From Chromohalobacter canadensis (lineage in GTDB: Bacteria; Pseudomonadota; Gammaproteobacteria; Pseudomonadales; Halomonadaceae): DNA of 64,000 nucleotides. The notes below the pieces were generated by a model. That model ran no database searches. It was not told the DNA's origin and worked only from the letters and a program-made list of their open reading frames with translations. Both the position numbers and the translations under genes were made by a program. Positions 47,234-55,651 of the stretch are shown here, in pieces. The DNA is taken from assembly GCF_029544075.1 (NCBI RefSeq), contig NZ_JAJQJH010000003.1:224484-288483 (forward strand), written 5' to 3'. How positions within the stretch are numbered: the stretch's first letter is position 1; the number at the start of each line of letters is the position of its first letter.

Positions 47234-47491
47234 TCAGGCGGGCGTCTTGTTGCCGGTCTCGGTAGACGTGGAGGGCGCGGAAGCCTCTCCCGCGAGATTG
47301 CGTTTTTGCCCCGATTTGAAGTCGGTTTCATACCATCCGCCGCCGGCTAGGCGAAACCCCGCCGCGGAGATCAAGCGTGATAATTCTGCGCGCTCGCAGC
47401 GCGGACAATCGGTCAGCGCTGCCGCGCTGACTTTCTGCAGCTTTTCCAGGCGATGGCCGCAGGCCTTGCACTCATACTCGTAGATGGGCAT
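47234..47491 (-). CDS. FmdB-family zinc ribbon protein
   Basis: An 85-residue protein with an N-terminal zinc ribbon: MPIYEYECKACGHRLEKLQK, then CPRCER, giving a CxxC...CxxC set. A flexible polar C-terminal tail follows (GEASAPSTSTETGN). The family function is unknown. It commonly precedes aspS, as here. The ATG at 47491 is the family start; four more codons upstream are possible. It is the first gene of the long minus-strand run ending near 36159. Confidence 0.88.
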   Translation of the reverse strand: MPIYEYECKACGHRLEKLQKVSAAALTDCPRCERAELSRLISAAGFRLAGGGWYETDFKSGQKRNLAGEASAPSTSTETGNKTPA

Positions 47492-47599
47492 GGTTCTCAC
47501 CATTCATGTCATCAAGAAGCGCCCGCGCGAGACGCTCGCGCGGCGGCAGGGATATAGGGCCGGAGATCGCACTTTCCAAGCCTTTTCCGAAAGCCGCTC

Positions 47600-47630
47600 A
47601 TTATAGCGCGTTGCGCCACCCAGCGGGCAA
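47600..47630 (-). promoter_or_regulatory. Candidate promoter of the fmdB-aspS operon
   Basis: Minus-strand TTGCCC (47625-47630), 19 bases, then a perfect TATAAT (47600-47605), about 100 bases before the fmdB-like start. The spacer is long, so the -35 assignment is less sure than the -10. Confidence 0.5.
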
Positions 47631-47711
47631 GCGTATCGGGGCTCGATCTCATGCAGCTTGCCGCCACGATGCCAGACTCACTTCACTTCGTTAAAAGAAA
47701 AAGGATGTCGC

Positions 47712-48653
47712 ATGAAAGCCGTGATTCTCGATGCCGCCAGCCTTGGCGATGATATTGATCTCTCACCGTTGCACGCGGCGGTCGATAACCTCGAGGTCCA
47801 TGCGCATACCGCTGTCGATAAACGGCAGGAGCGTCTCGACAATGCGGATATCGCCATCACCAACAAGGTGATACTGGACGGCGACCTGCTCGCGTCCCTG
47901 CCCGACCTTAAATTGATCTGCGTATTGGCGACGGGTACCAACAATATCGACATGGAAGCTGCTCGAGATCACGGCATTGAGGTGCGTAACGTCTCCGCCT
48001 ACGGCACGGCGAGCGTGGCTCAACATACCCTGATGTTGATGCTTGCCCTCGCCAATCGCCTTCCGCTTTACATGCGCGATGTCGCCGCTGGTCGTTGGAA
48101 TGAAAGCGCATTGTTCTGCTTGCTCGACCACCGCACCCTGCAACTGGCCGACAAGCATCTCGTCATCGTCGGTCATGGCGAACTCGGTCGCGCCGTGTCG
48201 CGCTTGGCCGAGGCCTTTGGCATGCGCGTCACCTTTGCCGCGCGCCCTGGCAACGAAGCGCAGGATTCGCGCCCTTCCCTCGCGTCACTGGCGGGTGAGC
48301 TCGATGTCTTGAGCCTACATTGCCCGCTGACCGATCAGACACGGCATCTCGTCGACGCCGAGATGCTGGCCCGTTTCAAACCCGGTGCCTTGCTGATCAA
48401 TTGCGCACGGGGCGGTATCATAGATGAAAAGGCGGCGTTGGATGCGCTTCGGGGAGGGGCGATTGGCGGGCTCGGCGTCGACAGTCTGCCTGAAGAGCCG
48501 CCGCGTCAAGGTCATGCGCTCATCGAAGCCCTGGATGAGACGCTCAACCTCATCGTCACTCCGCACAGTGCTTGGATCTCGCCGGAAGCTCGAGCCAATG
48601 TCGTCAGCCTGACGTGTGACAACCTGCATCAATGGCTCGCTTCGCGCGCTTAA
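47712..48653 (+). CDS. D-2-hydroxyacid dehydrogenase (glycerate/hydroxypyruvate type)
   Basis: A 313-residue NAD(P)-dependent reductase of 2-oxo acids. The substrate domain has KLICVLATGTNNIDMEAA. The Rossmann motif reads VGHGELGRAVSRLAEAFG (GxGxxG with H and E at variable sites). The catalytic arginine is in LINCARGGIIDE, with a glutamate downstream in LPEEPP and the histidine in TPHSAWIS. Hydroxypyruvate or glyoxylate is the likeliest substrate. ATG at 47712 follows AAAGGATG. First of three tightly spaced genes with a ribokinase-like and a nucleoside hydrolase gene. Confidence 0.88.
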   Translation: MKAVILDAASLGDDIDLSPLHAAVDNLEVHAHTAVDKRQERLDNADIAITNKVILDGDLLASLPDLKLICVLATGTNNIDMEAARDHGIEVRNVSAYGTASVAQHTLMLMLALANRLPLYMRDVAAGRWNESALFCLLDHRTLQLADKHLVIVGHGELGRAVSRLAEAFGMRVTFAARPGNEAQDSRPSLASLAGELDVLSLHCPLTDQTRHLVDAEMLARFKPGALLINCARGGIIDEKAALDALRGGAIGGLGVDSLPEEPPRQGHALIEALDETLNLIVTPHSAWISPEARANVVSLTCDNLHQWLASRA

Positions 48654-48681
48654 TACATGAGCCTTAAAGCCGGGAGCTTGC

Positions 48682-49602
48682 ATGCTTTATAATTACGGTT
48701 CCATCAATATCGATTACGTTTACCGTGTCAGTCACTTGGTGCGCCCTGGCGAGACATTGTCCAGCCAGAGCTTTACCCAAGTACTAGGCGGCAAAGGCGC
48801 CAACCAGTCATTGGCCATGGCCCGTGCCGGCGGTGACGTGACGCATTGGGGGCGTGTATCACAGAACGATCGCTGGGTGCTGGAAATCCTGGCCCAGGCA
48901 GGCGTCAATACATCCCTGATCGAACTCACCGCCGATGCCAGCGGGCATGCCATCATTCAGGTTGACGATCACGCTGAGAACGCCATCATCCTCAGTCCCG
49001 GGGCTAATCACGGTTTCAGCGAGCGACACCTCGAGGCCCTGATGACCTCGGTGAGTACTGATGATTGGCTTTTATTGCAAAACGAATGCAATGCGCTCGA
49101 AAGCGTCATGATGCTTGCCGCGCGCCATGGCATGCGGATCGCTTTCAACCCTGCTCCCCTAGGCGACAATGTGCATGCGTTGCCGCTCGAATTGTGCCAG
49201 ATCCTGTTCCTCAATCGTGGCGAAGCTGCCGCCCTGGCGGGGCTTGACGAGCATGCCGGGGTCGCCGAACTCATGGATGTCCTCTATCAACGGCTGCCCA
49301 AGGTCGAGCTGGTATTGACGCTGGGGCGTGATGGCGTGCGTTATCAATATGGTGCCCAGCGTCTCGAACTTCCGGCGTTCCCAGTTGACGCCGTGGATAC
49401 GACCGCGGCCGGCGATACCTTCATCGGTTACTTCATGGCTGCGCGGCAACGGAATGCCCCCATCGAAACCTGCCTGCATGAAGCAAGCGCCGCCGCGGCC
49501 TTGTGCGTGCAAAAAAGCGGTGCGGCGCCAAGCATCCCGCTTGCCAGCGAAGTTGCGGCGACCTCCCGTGACTGGCCAGCGCGCGATATCTTGCGCCACT
49601 GA
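48682..49602 (+). CDS. PfkB-family sugar kinase, ribokinase-like
   Basis: A 306-residue kinase. Family signature 1 region QVLGGKGANQSLAMARAGG binds the sugar, and signature 2 VDTTAAGDTFIGYFMAA holds the catalytic aspartate. NPAPLG, as in ribokinases, is also present. The neighbour makes ribose from nucleosides, so ribose is the likely substrate. It is 28 bases behind the dehydrogenase gene. Confidence 0.87.
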   Translation: MLYNYGSINIDYVYRVSHLVRPGETLSSQSFTQVLGGKGANQSLAMARAGGDVTHWGRVSQNDRWVLEILAQAGVNTSLIELTADASGHAIIQVDDHAENAIILSPGANHGFSERHLEALMTSVSTDDWLLLQNECNALESVMMLAARHGMRIAFNPAPLGDNVHALPLELCQILFLNRGEAAALAGLDEHAGVAELMDVLYQRLPKVELVLTLGRDGVRYQYGAQRLELPAFPVDAVDTTAAGDTFIGYFMAARQRNAPIETCLHEASAAAALCVQKSGAAPSIPLASEVAATSRDWPARDILRH

Positions 49603-49656
49603 TTCCTTATGGCACCGTTTGCTGGTTACTTGACCGTTATTTGACACAGGATTTTC

Positions 49657-50601
49657 ATGGCCACCCCTTTGATTTTCGATACCGACCCTGGCGTAGACGA
49701 CGCCCAAGCCATCGCTATTGCTCTAGCACATCCCGAGATCGAGCTTCTCGGCATGACCACGACCTACGGCAATGTCGATATCGATACCGCCACCACCAAT
49801 GCGCTGCTGCTCGCCGAGCTCGCCAACCAGCGCATCCCCGTTGCACAAGGCGCGGCGGCGCCCCTGATCAAGCTCAAGCACCCGGCGCCGGCGCATATTC
49901 ATGGCGACAACGGGCTGGGCAATCATCCTTTGCCTGTTCCGAGCCATCGCGCCGAGACAATCAGTGCGCCACAGTTCATCGTCGAACAGGTCAATGCCCG
50001 CCCCGGCGAGGTCACGCTGGTCGCCGTGGGCCCGCTGGGCAATCTAGCCACCGCGCTGCAGCTCGACCCGGGCATCGTCGATCGCGTCAAACAGGTCGTC
50101 GTCATGGGGGGATCGATTCGTGAGGGTGGTAACGTCACGCCCGTCGCCGAGGCCAATATCTTCAATGACCCGCATGCCGCCGCACGTGTATTGACGGCGG
50201 GCTGGCCATTGACCTTGGTGGGGCTCGATGCCACGCATCGCTGTGTGCTTGGCCCCGCGCAGATGGACAAGATCGCCGCGGCTCAAGGCAAACTGGGCGA
50301 CGTATTGGCGGGTAGCTATGCGTTTTATCGCGCATTCTACCGTACCGCGCTGGATATCGATGGCTGTTGTCCGCACGACAGCTGTGCCTTGGCGTGGTTG
50401 ATGCGTCCGGAACTCTTCACGACCGCACGCGGGCACTTAAATGTCGTCACCGACGGCGACGCCGAAGGCCAGACGCTGTTTGCGCCACAAGAGCGCACCT
50501 TCATCGATCCGCGCTGGGCACGCACGCCGCTCGTCGATGTGTGCATGAACGCCGACGGTGAGGCCATCGTGGACTGGATCGTCGAGACACTGACCCGCTG
50601 A
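49657..50601 (+). CDS. Nucleoside hydrolase (IU type)
   Basis: Hydrolyses the N-glycosidic bond of ribonucleosides to give base and ribose. The 314-residue protein has the metal-binding aspartate cluster FDTDPGVDDAQAI at the N-terminus, HGDNGLGNHP in the middle, and the second metal site around CCPHDSCALAWL (D and H of the active site). Base preference cannot be told from sequence. Last gene of the three-gene cluster; no transporter is adjacent. Confidence 0.92.
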   Translation: MATPLIFDTDPGVDDAQAIAIALAHPEIELLGMTTTYGNVDIDTATTNALLLAELANQRIPVAQGAAAPLIKLKHPAPAHIHGDNGLGNHPLPVPSHRAETISAPQFIVEQVNARPGEVTLVAVGPLGNLATALQLDPGIVDRVKQVVVMGGSIREGGNVTPVAEANIFNDPHAAARVLTAGWPLTLVGLDATHRCVLGPAQMDKIAAAQGKLGDVLAGSYAFYRAFYRTALDIDGCCPHDSCALAWLMRPELFTTARGHLNVVTDGDAEGQTLFAPQERTFIDPRWARTPLVDVCMNADGEAIVDWIVETLTR

Positions 50602-50653
50602 GGTCAGTAGCCCTCACCTTGCCGGCCCACTTCGGAACGGTTCATAAACAGTT

Positions 50654-50926
50654 TTAACCGAGTTCGAAGGCTTGTGGGGGCGTGACGTCGACCTTTTCGC
50701 ACTCGATATGAGTCACGCGCGACGCCGGAGGGCCTTGCCACAACCAGCGCACGACTCGGTCGACGGCCGCCTGCTCGCCGCATAGCAGTACTTCGACGCG
50801 GCCGTCGCCGAGGTTCCTGGCATGCCCCGTGAGTCCTTCCCTTAACGCTTGATCGCGTGACGCGGCGCGAAATCCGACGCCTTGCACGCGGCCGGTAACC
50901 CAGGCCTTGAGACAATATTCATTCAT
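50654..50926 (-). CDS. acyP: Acylphosphatase
   Basis: A 90-residue enzyme that hydrolyses acyl phosphates. The active-site loop VTGRVQGVGFRAA contains the phosphate-binding arginine, and the catalytic asparagine is in GHARNLGDGRVEV. The start (ATG 50926) overlaps the end of the yihY gene by 8 bases, and the C-terminus is FELG in place of the usual FxxR/Y. Confidence 0.92.
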   Translation of the reverse strand: MNEYCLKAWVTGRVQGVGFRAASRDQALREGLTGHARNLGDGRVEVLLCGEQAAVDRVVRWLWQGPPASRVTHIECEKVDVTPPQAFELG

Positions 50927-51878
50927 GGCCCTCTCCTTTGCTTGCGGGCGTCGCTTGGGTGGCGGAATATTCAGGCGAATCCACGAGTTCGCGCTTGACC
51001 AAGACCGCGGAGTTGCGAGGTACGACACGTTTGCCACGCGCTTCGAGATGGGTGCGGGTAAAAGCGGCGCCATACAGTAAAATCAACGAACTGTAGTAAA
51101 CCCACAGCAATACCAGCACGACCGACCCTGCCGCGCCGTATGTCGATGCCGTGGCGGTATAGGCTAGATACGCAGCGATGGCGTAGCGCCCGATCGCAAA
51201 CAGTACCGCCGTCACGATCGCGCCGACGATAACATCTCGCCAGCTCACCACGACATCCGGCAACACCTTGAAGATAGCGGCGAAAAATAGTGCAATCACC
51301 ACCAGCGAGACGAGGAATTCGGCGCTTCCCAAGAGCGCGTTAACACCCGGCAGCCAGTCGCTTGCATATCGGAAGAAGGCGCGCAGCATCACGCTCATCA
51401 CCAACGACACCATGAGGATGAAGCCCACCGCCAGCACTACGGTCAGCGACAGCAGACGTTTCTTGATGAACAACCAAAGCCCGTTGCGATCGGGACGCGC
51501 CGTCACGCCCCAGAGCGTATTGAGGGAGAATTGCATCTGCGCGAAGACAGTCGTGGCCCCAACTACCAGCGCACCAATGCCGAGCAATGTCGGCAAGATG
51601 CCGGAGCTTTCGAGGCGCGACTGCACCACCGCTTGCTGAATCGCGGTGGCGGCATCTTGACCCATGGTGTCCTGCAACTGCGCTACGATTTGGCCTTGCG
51701 CGGCGTCCTCTCCCAATACCAGTCCAATCACGGTGACGGCGATGATAATCGTCGGTGCCAGTGAAAATAGGGTGTAAAACGCCAGAGAGCCCGCGAAGCT
51801 GAAGGCATTGTGTTCAAGCCATAAGGTCGCGGCGTTGACGACGATTCGGTACCAATAGCGCGGTGAAAGATTGATCAC
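50919..51878 (-). CDS. YihY/BrkB family inner-membrane protein
   Basis: A 319-residue membrane protein with about six membrane helices, once annotated as ribonuclease BN; transport-like function, unknown substrate. Family motifs are FAGSLAFYTLFSLAPTIIIAV, WRDVIVGAIVTAVLFAIGRY and YGAAGSVVLVLLWVYYSSLILLYGA. I place the start at GTG 51878, preceded by AAGGAG at 6-base spacing; the ATGs further upstream are not supported by similarity. It overlaps acyP. Confidence 0.87.
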   Translation of the reverse strand: MINLSPRYWYRIVVNAATLWLEHNAFSFAGSLAFYTLFSLAPTIIIAVTVIGLVLGEDAAQGQIVAQLQDTMGQDAATAIQQAVVQSRLESSGILPTLLGIGALVVGATTVFAQMQFSLNTLWGVTARPDRNGLWLFIKKRLLSLTVVLAVGFILMVSLVMSVMLRAFFRYASDWLPGVNALLGSAEFLVSLVVIALFFAAIFKVLPDVVVSWRDVIVGAIVTAVLFAIGRYAIAAYLAYTATASTYGAAGSVVLVLLWVYYSSLILLYGAAFTRTHLEARGKRVVPRNSAVLVKRELVDSPEYSATQATPASKGEGHE

Positions 51879-52018
51879 GGACGCTCCTTGTCGGAAATGA
51901 TAAGTAACGGACATAACGTAGTTTGGTCTCAGGATAGCGCAGATGCCTTGGCTACTGCTTATATTGCAGAGGCCCGAGTCGCTGCTCATAATGGCTCGGC
52001 CCTGCTGATGGAGCTTTC

Positions 52019-53122
52019 ATGTCCAACGCCACCACGTCCTTACTCTTCTCCGATATACCCTATGCCTTCGATTGTCTGGTCTTTATCGGGCGTTTTCAGC
52101 CGCCGCATCGGGGGCATATCACTGTCATTCGCGAAGCGTTGCAACAAGCGCGGCAGGTGATCGTCATGGTGGGGTCCGCTTGGCAGGCCCGTTCGCTGCG
52201 CAATCCCTGGCGCTTCGAGGAGCGTCGAAACATGCTGCGCGAATGTTTCGACACCGATGACAACGCGCGACTCGAAATCACGCCGTTACTGGATGCTCTC
52301 TACAACAACGATGTCTGGGTACGCGATGTACAGCGCCGGGTACGCGATGTGGTCGTCCCTCAACAGGGCCGGTTACCCCGAATCGGGTTGATCGGTGCAA
52401 GTCGCGGTCAGTCGAGCTACTACCTGACGCTGTTTCCGCAGTGGGAGTCGGTCAGCGTACCACTGGTCAGCGATGTCTCGGCCAGTCGCATTCGCGAGGC
52501 GTTGTTCGGTCAGCCGGCATTGGCAGACGATTACTTGGCGCGAGAGGAAGACAGTGGTCTGTCGGCGCCGGTCCGCGACGTGTTGCGACGCTTTCTCGAA
52601 ACACCCGAAGCCGCGCAATTGTGGGAAGAACAGCATCTTCTCGAGCAGTATCGTGAGGCCTGGGCGCAAGCGCCCTACCCGCCGGTTTTCGTGACCGTCG
52701 ATGCTGTCGTGGTGCAGTCCGGGCATGTGCTGCTGGTCGAGCGTCGAGCGGCACCCGGTAAGGGGTTACTTGCCTTGCCGGGAGGTTTCATTCAGCCTCA
52801 GGAACGCTTGCTGGATGCCTGCTTACGCGAGCTGCGTGAGCGGGTGCGCCTCAAGATTCCCGAAGCCGTGCTCAAAGGTTCGCTACGTGGCCAGCGCTTG
52901 TTCGATGACCCCCACCGCAGTTGGCGCGGGCGTACCTTGGCGCAGGCTTTCTATTTTGCCCTGCGGCCCGAACAGCAACTCCCCCGGCTCAAGCCTTCGC
53001 GCAGTGGCGAGCAAGCCCACTGGGTGGCGCTGGCCGACCTCGACCCCGAGGCGTTGTTCGAGGACCATTTCTTCATCATTCAGAACTTCCTCGGCTTGCC
53101 AGCAGGCATGGCCACGCCATGA
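52019..53122 (+). CDS. nadM: Bifunctional NMN adenylyltransferase / Nudix protein (NadM-Nudix)
   Basis: A 367-residue fusion. The N-terminal nucleotidyltransferase domain (15-185) has [10 protein letters not shown] (H30, H33) and SASRIR and should make NAD from NMN and ATP. The C-terminal Nudix domain (220-365) in relatives cleaves ADP-ribose. Its Nudix box (256-278) starts as [10 protein letters not shown]...REL but then reads RERVRL where REUxEExGU is expected, so one metal-binding glutamate is R275 and the glycine R277. Adenylyltransferase activity looks intact; Nudix hydrolysis may be weak. Confidence 0.9.
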   Translation: MSNATTSLLFSDIPYAFDCLVFIGRFQPPHRGHITVIREALQQARQVIVMVGSAWQARSLRNPWRFEERRNMLRECFDTDDNARLEITPLLDALYNNDVWVRDVQRRVRDVVVPQQGRLPRIGLIGASRGQSSYYLTLFPQWESVSVPLVSDVSASRIREALFGQPALADDYLAREEDSGLSAPVRDVLRRFLETPEAAQLWEEQHLLEQYREAWAQAPYPPVFVTVDAVVVQSGHVLLVERRAAPGKGLLALPGGFIQPQERLLDACLRELRERVRLKIPEAVLKGSLRGQRLFDDPHRSWRGRTLAQAFYFALRPEQQLPRLKPSRSGEQAHWVALADLDPEALFEDHFFIIQNFLGLPAGMATP

Positions 53123-53142
53123 CGCGACGCGTTGTTAGATCT

Positions 53143-54060
53143 TCACGCCTGCAGGAAGTCGCGCGGCAATTTCATCATCTGTCGCCAGAGCTTTTCGACG
53201 CCAGGCTTGTGCACCAAGGAGCATCGGTACAGACGGATTTCCAGGGGAATATCCCATTGTGGGTCTCCCGCGCGGACCAAGCGCCCCGTGGTGAGTTCTT
53301 CGCGTATGCAGAAATCGGGAATCCACGCCATGCCGACCCCTTGTAGGGCCATGCCCTTGAGACCTTCCGCCATGGCAGTTTCGTAGACGGTCTTGAGGCG
53401 CATGCGCAGTGGGTCGTTCTTGAGCAGCATGCGTACGCTACGCCCCAGAAAGGCGCCTTGGGTATAGGCGAGAAATGGGATGCCTGCCTCGTCGTCCAGC
53501 GCAAAGCGTGGGGTGCCGTCGGCGTTGGGCACACACACTGGCAGCATTTTTACCTGACCGATGGAAAATGAAGGAAAGGCTTCGCCGTCGAGTTGCATGC
53601 TGGCGTAGGGATCATAATACGCCAGCATCAGGTCGCAGTTACCTTCGCGCAACACATGAATGGCGTCTCCGACGTTCATGGCCACCAGCCGCGTCGGAAG
53701 TTCACCCACGCCCTTTTGCAAGCGTGAAATCCAATGTGGGAAAAACGTCAACGCCAGTGAGTGCGCGGCGACGATATCGAGCGCTTCATTGGCCATCGAC
53801 AGGCCGCGCAAATGGGCGAGGCATTCGCTCAACTGCTCGACCATGCTGCGTGCGGTGACCAGGAACAACTGTCCTTCTGGCGTCAGCCCGATAGGGGTCG
53901 TGGAACGGTCGACCAAGGTGGCGCCCACGGCTTGCTCCAAGGAGCGGATGCGTCGGCTAAAAGCAGGTTGGGTGACGTGTCGTTGCCTCGCTGAAGCGGA
54001 AAAACTGCGTGTATTGGCGAGGGCAACGAAATCTTCGAGCCACTTGGTTTCAAGATTCAC
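53143..54060 (-). CDS. LysR-family regulator, HypT-like
   Basis: A 305-residue LysR regulator resembling E. coli HypT (YjiE), the hypochlorite-responsive regulator. Shared features are the start LETKWLEDFVALANTRSFS, HVTQPAFSRRIRSLEQAVG, and AAHSLALTFFPHWI in the sensor domain, followed by GVGMAWIPDFCIREEL. The start is a GTG: 54060 has AGGAG 5 bases upstream and 54066 is an in-frame alternative. Convergent with nadM and 71 bases upstream of the cardiolipin synthase stop. Confidence 0.83.
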   Translation of the reverse strand: MNLETKWLEDFVALANTRSFSASARQRHVTQPAFSRRIRSLEQAVGATLVDRSTTPIGLTPEGQLFLVTARSMVEQLSECLAHLRGLSMANEALDIVAAHSLALTFFPHWISRLQKGVGELPTRLVAMNVGDAIHVLREGNCDLMLAYYDPYASMQLDGEAFPSFSIGQVKMLPVCVPNADGTPRFALDDEAGIPFLAYTQGAFLGRSVRMLLKNDPLRMRLKTVYETAMAEGLKGMALQGVGMAWIPDFCIREELTTGRLVRAGDPQWDIPLEIRLYRCSLVHKPGVEKLWRQMMKLPRDFLQA

Positions 54061-54137
54061 CGGCACTCCTGATGGTCACGCATAAATGTACGACAGCCGT
54101 AAGCATGTGGACGCTGTGTTTTGACACGCCACGATGA

Positions 54138-55562
54138 TCATTGTATGGGCGCTAGCAGATATGCCGCGCGGGAGATGAGTTTACGCCAGATGGGGCGATT
54201 GTTGAGTTCGTCCAGCGTCACCTCGCGGCATGCTGCAAAATCCCGACGTAGCATGTCTTCGACCTGACCGGCAAAGGCCGCATCGGGGATATACGCGGTG
54301 ATCTCGAAATTGAGTCGAAACGAACGGTTATCGAGATTGACCGAACCGACCAGTGCCGTCTCGTCGTCGACCAGGACGACTTTCTGGTGCAGGAACCCCG
54401 GCTGATAGCGAAAAATACGCACACCGTGACGAATCATCTCAGGCAAGAAGGAAAAAGCTGAGAGGAAGACCAGCAAGTGATCGGGACGCTCGGGGATCAT
54501 CACGCGTACATCGACACCACGCAATGCGGCAAGCTTCAAGGCATCTTGCACTCCCTGATCCGGGACGAAGTACGGGCTGGTCACCCACAGTCGTTCATGG
54601 GCCCCGTGAATGACATGCTGAATCAGCAAACTTGCTGTCTCGCAGCGATCGGCCGGCCCCGAGGGTACGATTACCACGTGCTGGCACTCCTCGCAGGTGA
54701 TCGATGGCTCCCAGTTCAGTGACAGAATCTCTTCGGTGGCCCAGTACCAGTCCTCCCAGAATGCCTCCTGCAATCCCATGACGCTTGGGCCGGTGAGCTT
54801 GAGATGGGTGTCGCGCCAGGAGCCATATTGCGCTACGCGCCCCAAGTATTCATCGGCCACATTGAAGCCGCCAGTCCACCCTTCGCGACCGTCGACGACC
54901 AAAACCTTGCGGTGGTTGCGGAAGTTGATCTGGAAACGATGCCGCCAGCCGCGCGACGAGTTGAAGGCCGTGACCTCGATGCCTGCGCTCGATAACTCGT
55001 GCAAGTAATCATTCGGTAAACTACGGCTCCCGATTTCGTCGTAGAGAAGGCAAACCCTCACTCCCTGCTCTGCCCTACGCATCAAGTGCTGCTTGAATAA
55101 GGTACCGATTTCATCGGCGCGGAAAATGAAGAACTGTACGAGGATATATTCGCGGGCGGCATCGATGCCCTCCAGTAAGCTCTGGAAGGTCTCTTCCCCA
55201 TCAATAAGCAGTTCGGCTCGATTGCCCGTGCTCATGGGCATCATGGCCAGGCGCTCGACGGCCTGAATGCGCGTGGTGTCAAACGAGGGACGGGAAAAAA
55301 AAGGCTCGAGCCGAGGTCTGAAACGCAATAGCTCCTGGCGTAGTACAGTGTCGCGTTCGCCGCGCGCGGAGGTATACCCATAGAAGCGCGGGCGTCCGAA
55401 GATCCAGTAGATGGGAACGGCCAGATAGGGAAAGGTCAAAAGCGTTACGATCCAGGCGACCGCCCCTTGCGAAGTACGACTCGACATCAATGCCATGATG
55501 GCGGACAACGCACCCAGCACATGGATCATCACGATCAGGATACCGATCAGTTCGGATGTCAT
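54138..55562 (-). CDS. cls: Cardiolipin synthase (phospholipase D family)
   Basis: Joins phosphatidyl groups to make cardiolipin, a lipid that often rises in halophiles under salt. The 474-residue protein has two N-terminal membrane helices (about 5-27 and 38-57) and two PLD motifs: HRKVLVVDGREGWTGGFN (about residue 220) and HQKVVLVDDETALVGSVN (about 390). The ATG at 55562 has GGGAGGG upstream; the extension to 55637 lies in the terminator of the fumarase gene and is rejected. Confidence 0.93.
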   Translation of the reverse strand: MTSELIGILIVMIHVLGALSAIMALMSSRTSQGAVAWIVTLLTFPYLAVPIYWIFGRPRFYGYTSARGERDTVLRQELLRFRPRLEPFFSRPSFDTTRIQAVERLAMMPMSTGNRAELLIDGEETFQSLLEGIDAAREYILVQFFIFRADEIGTLFKQHLMRRAEQGVRVCLLYDEIGSRSLPNDYLHELSSAGIEVTAFNSSRGWRHRFQINFRNHRKVLVVDGREGWTGGFNVADEYLGRVAQYGSWRDTHLKLTGPSVMGLQEAFWEDWYWATEEILSLNWEPSITCEECQHVVIVPSGPADRCETASLLIQHVIHGAHERLWVTSPYFVPDQGVQDALKLAALRGVDVRVMIPERPDHLLVFLSAFSFLPEMIRHGVRIFRYQPGFLHQKVVLVDDETALVGSVNLDNRSFRLNFEITAYIPDAAFAGQVEDMLRRDFAACREVTLDELNNRPIWRKLISRAAYLLAPIQ

Positions 55563-55606
55563 GTCGGTCCCTCCCTGAAACCTTCGCAACACTCGCCGAT
55601 TAAAAA

Positions 55607-55632
55607 TCAGGCCCCGCGTGGGCGGGGCCTGA
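55607..55632 (-). terminator. Terminator of the fumarase gene
   Basis: TCAGGCCCCGC / GCGGGGCCTGA, an 11-bp perfect stem with a 4-base loop, 20 bases after the fumarase stop. The coding strand then reads TTTTTAA. Confidence 0.85.
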
Positions 55633-55651
55633 GGCAACGATCATCGCATGT

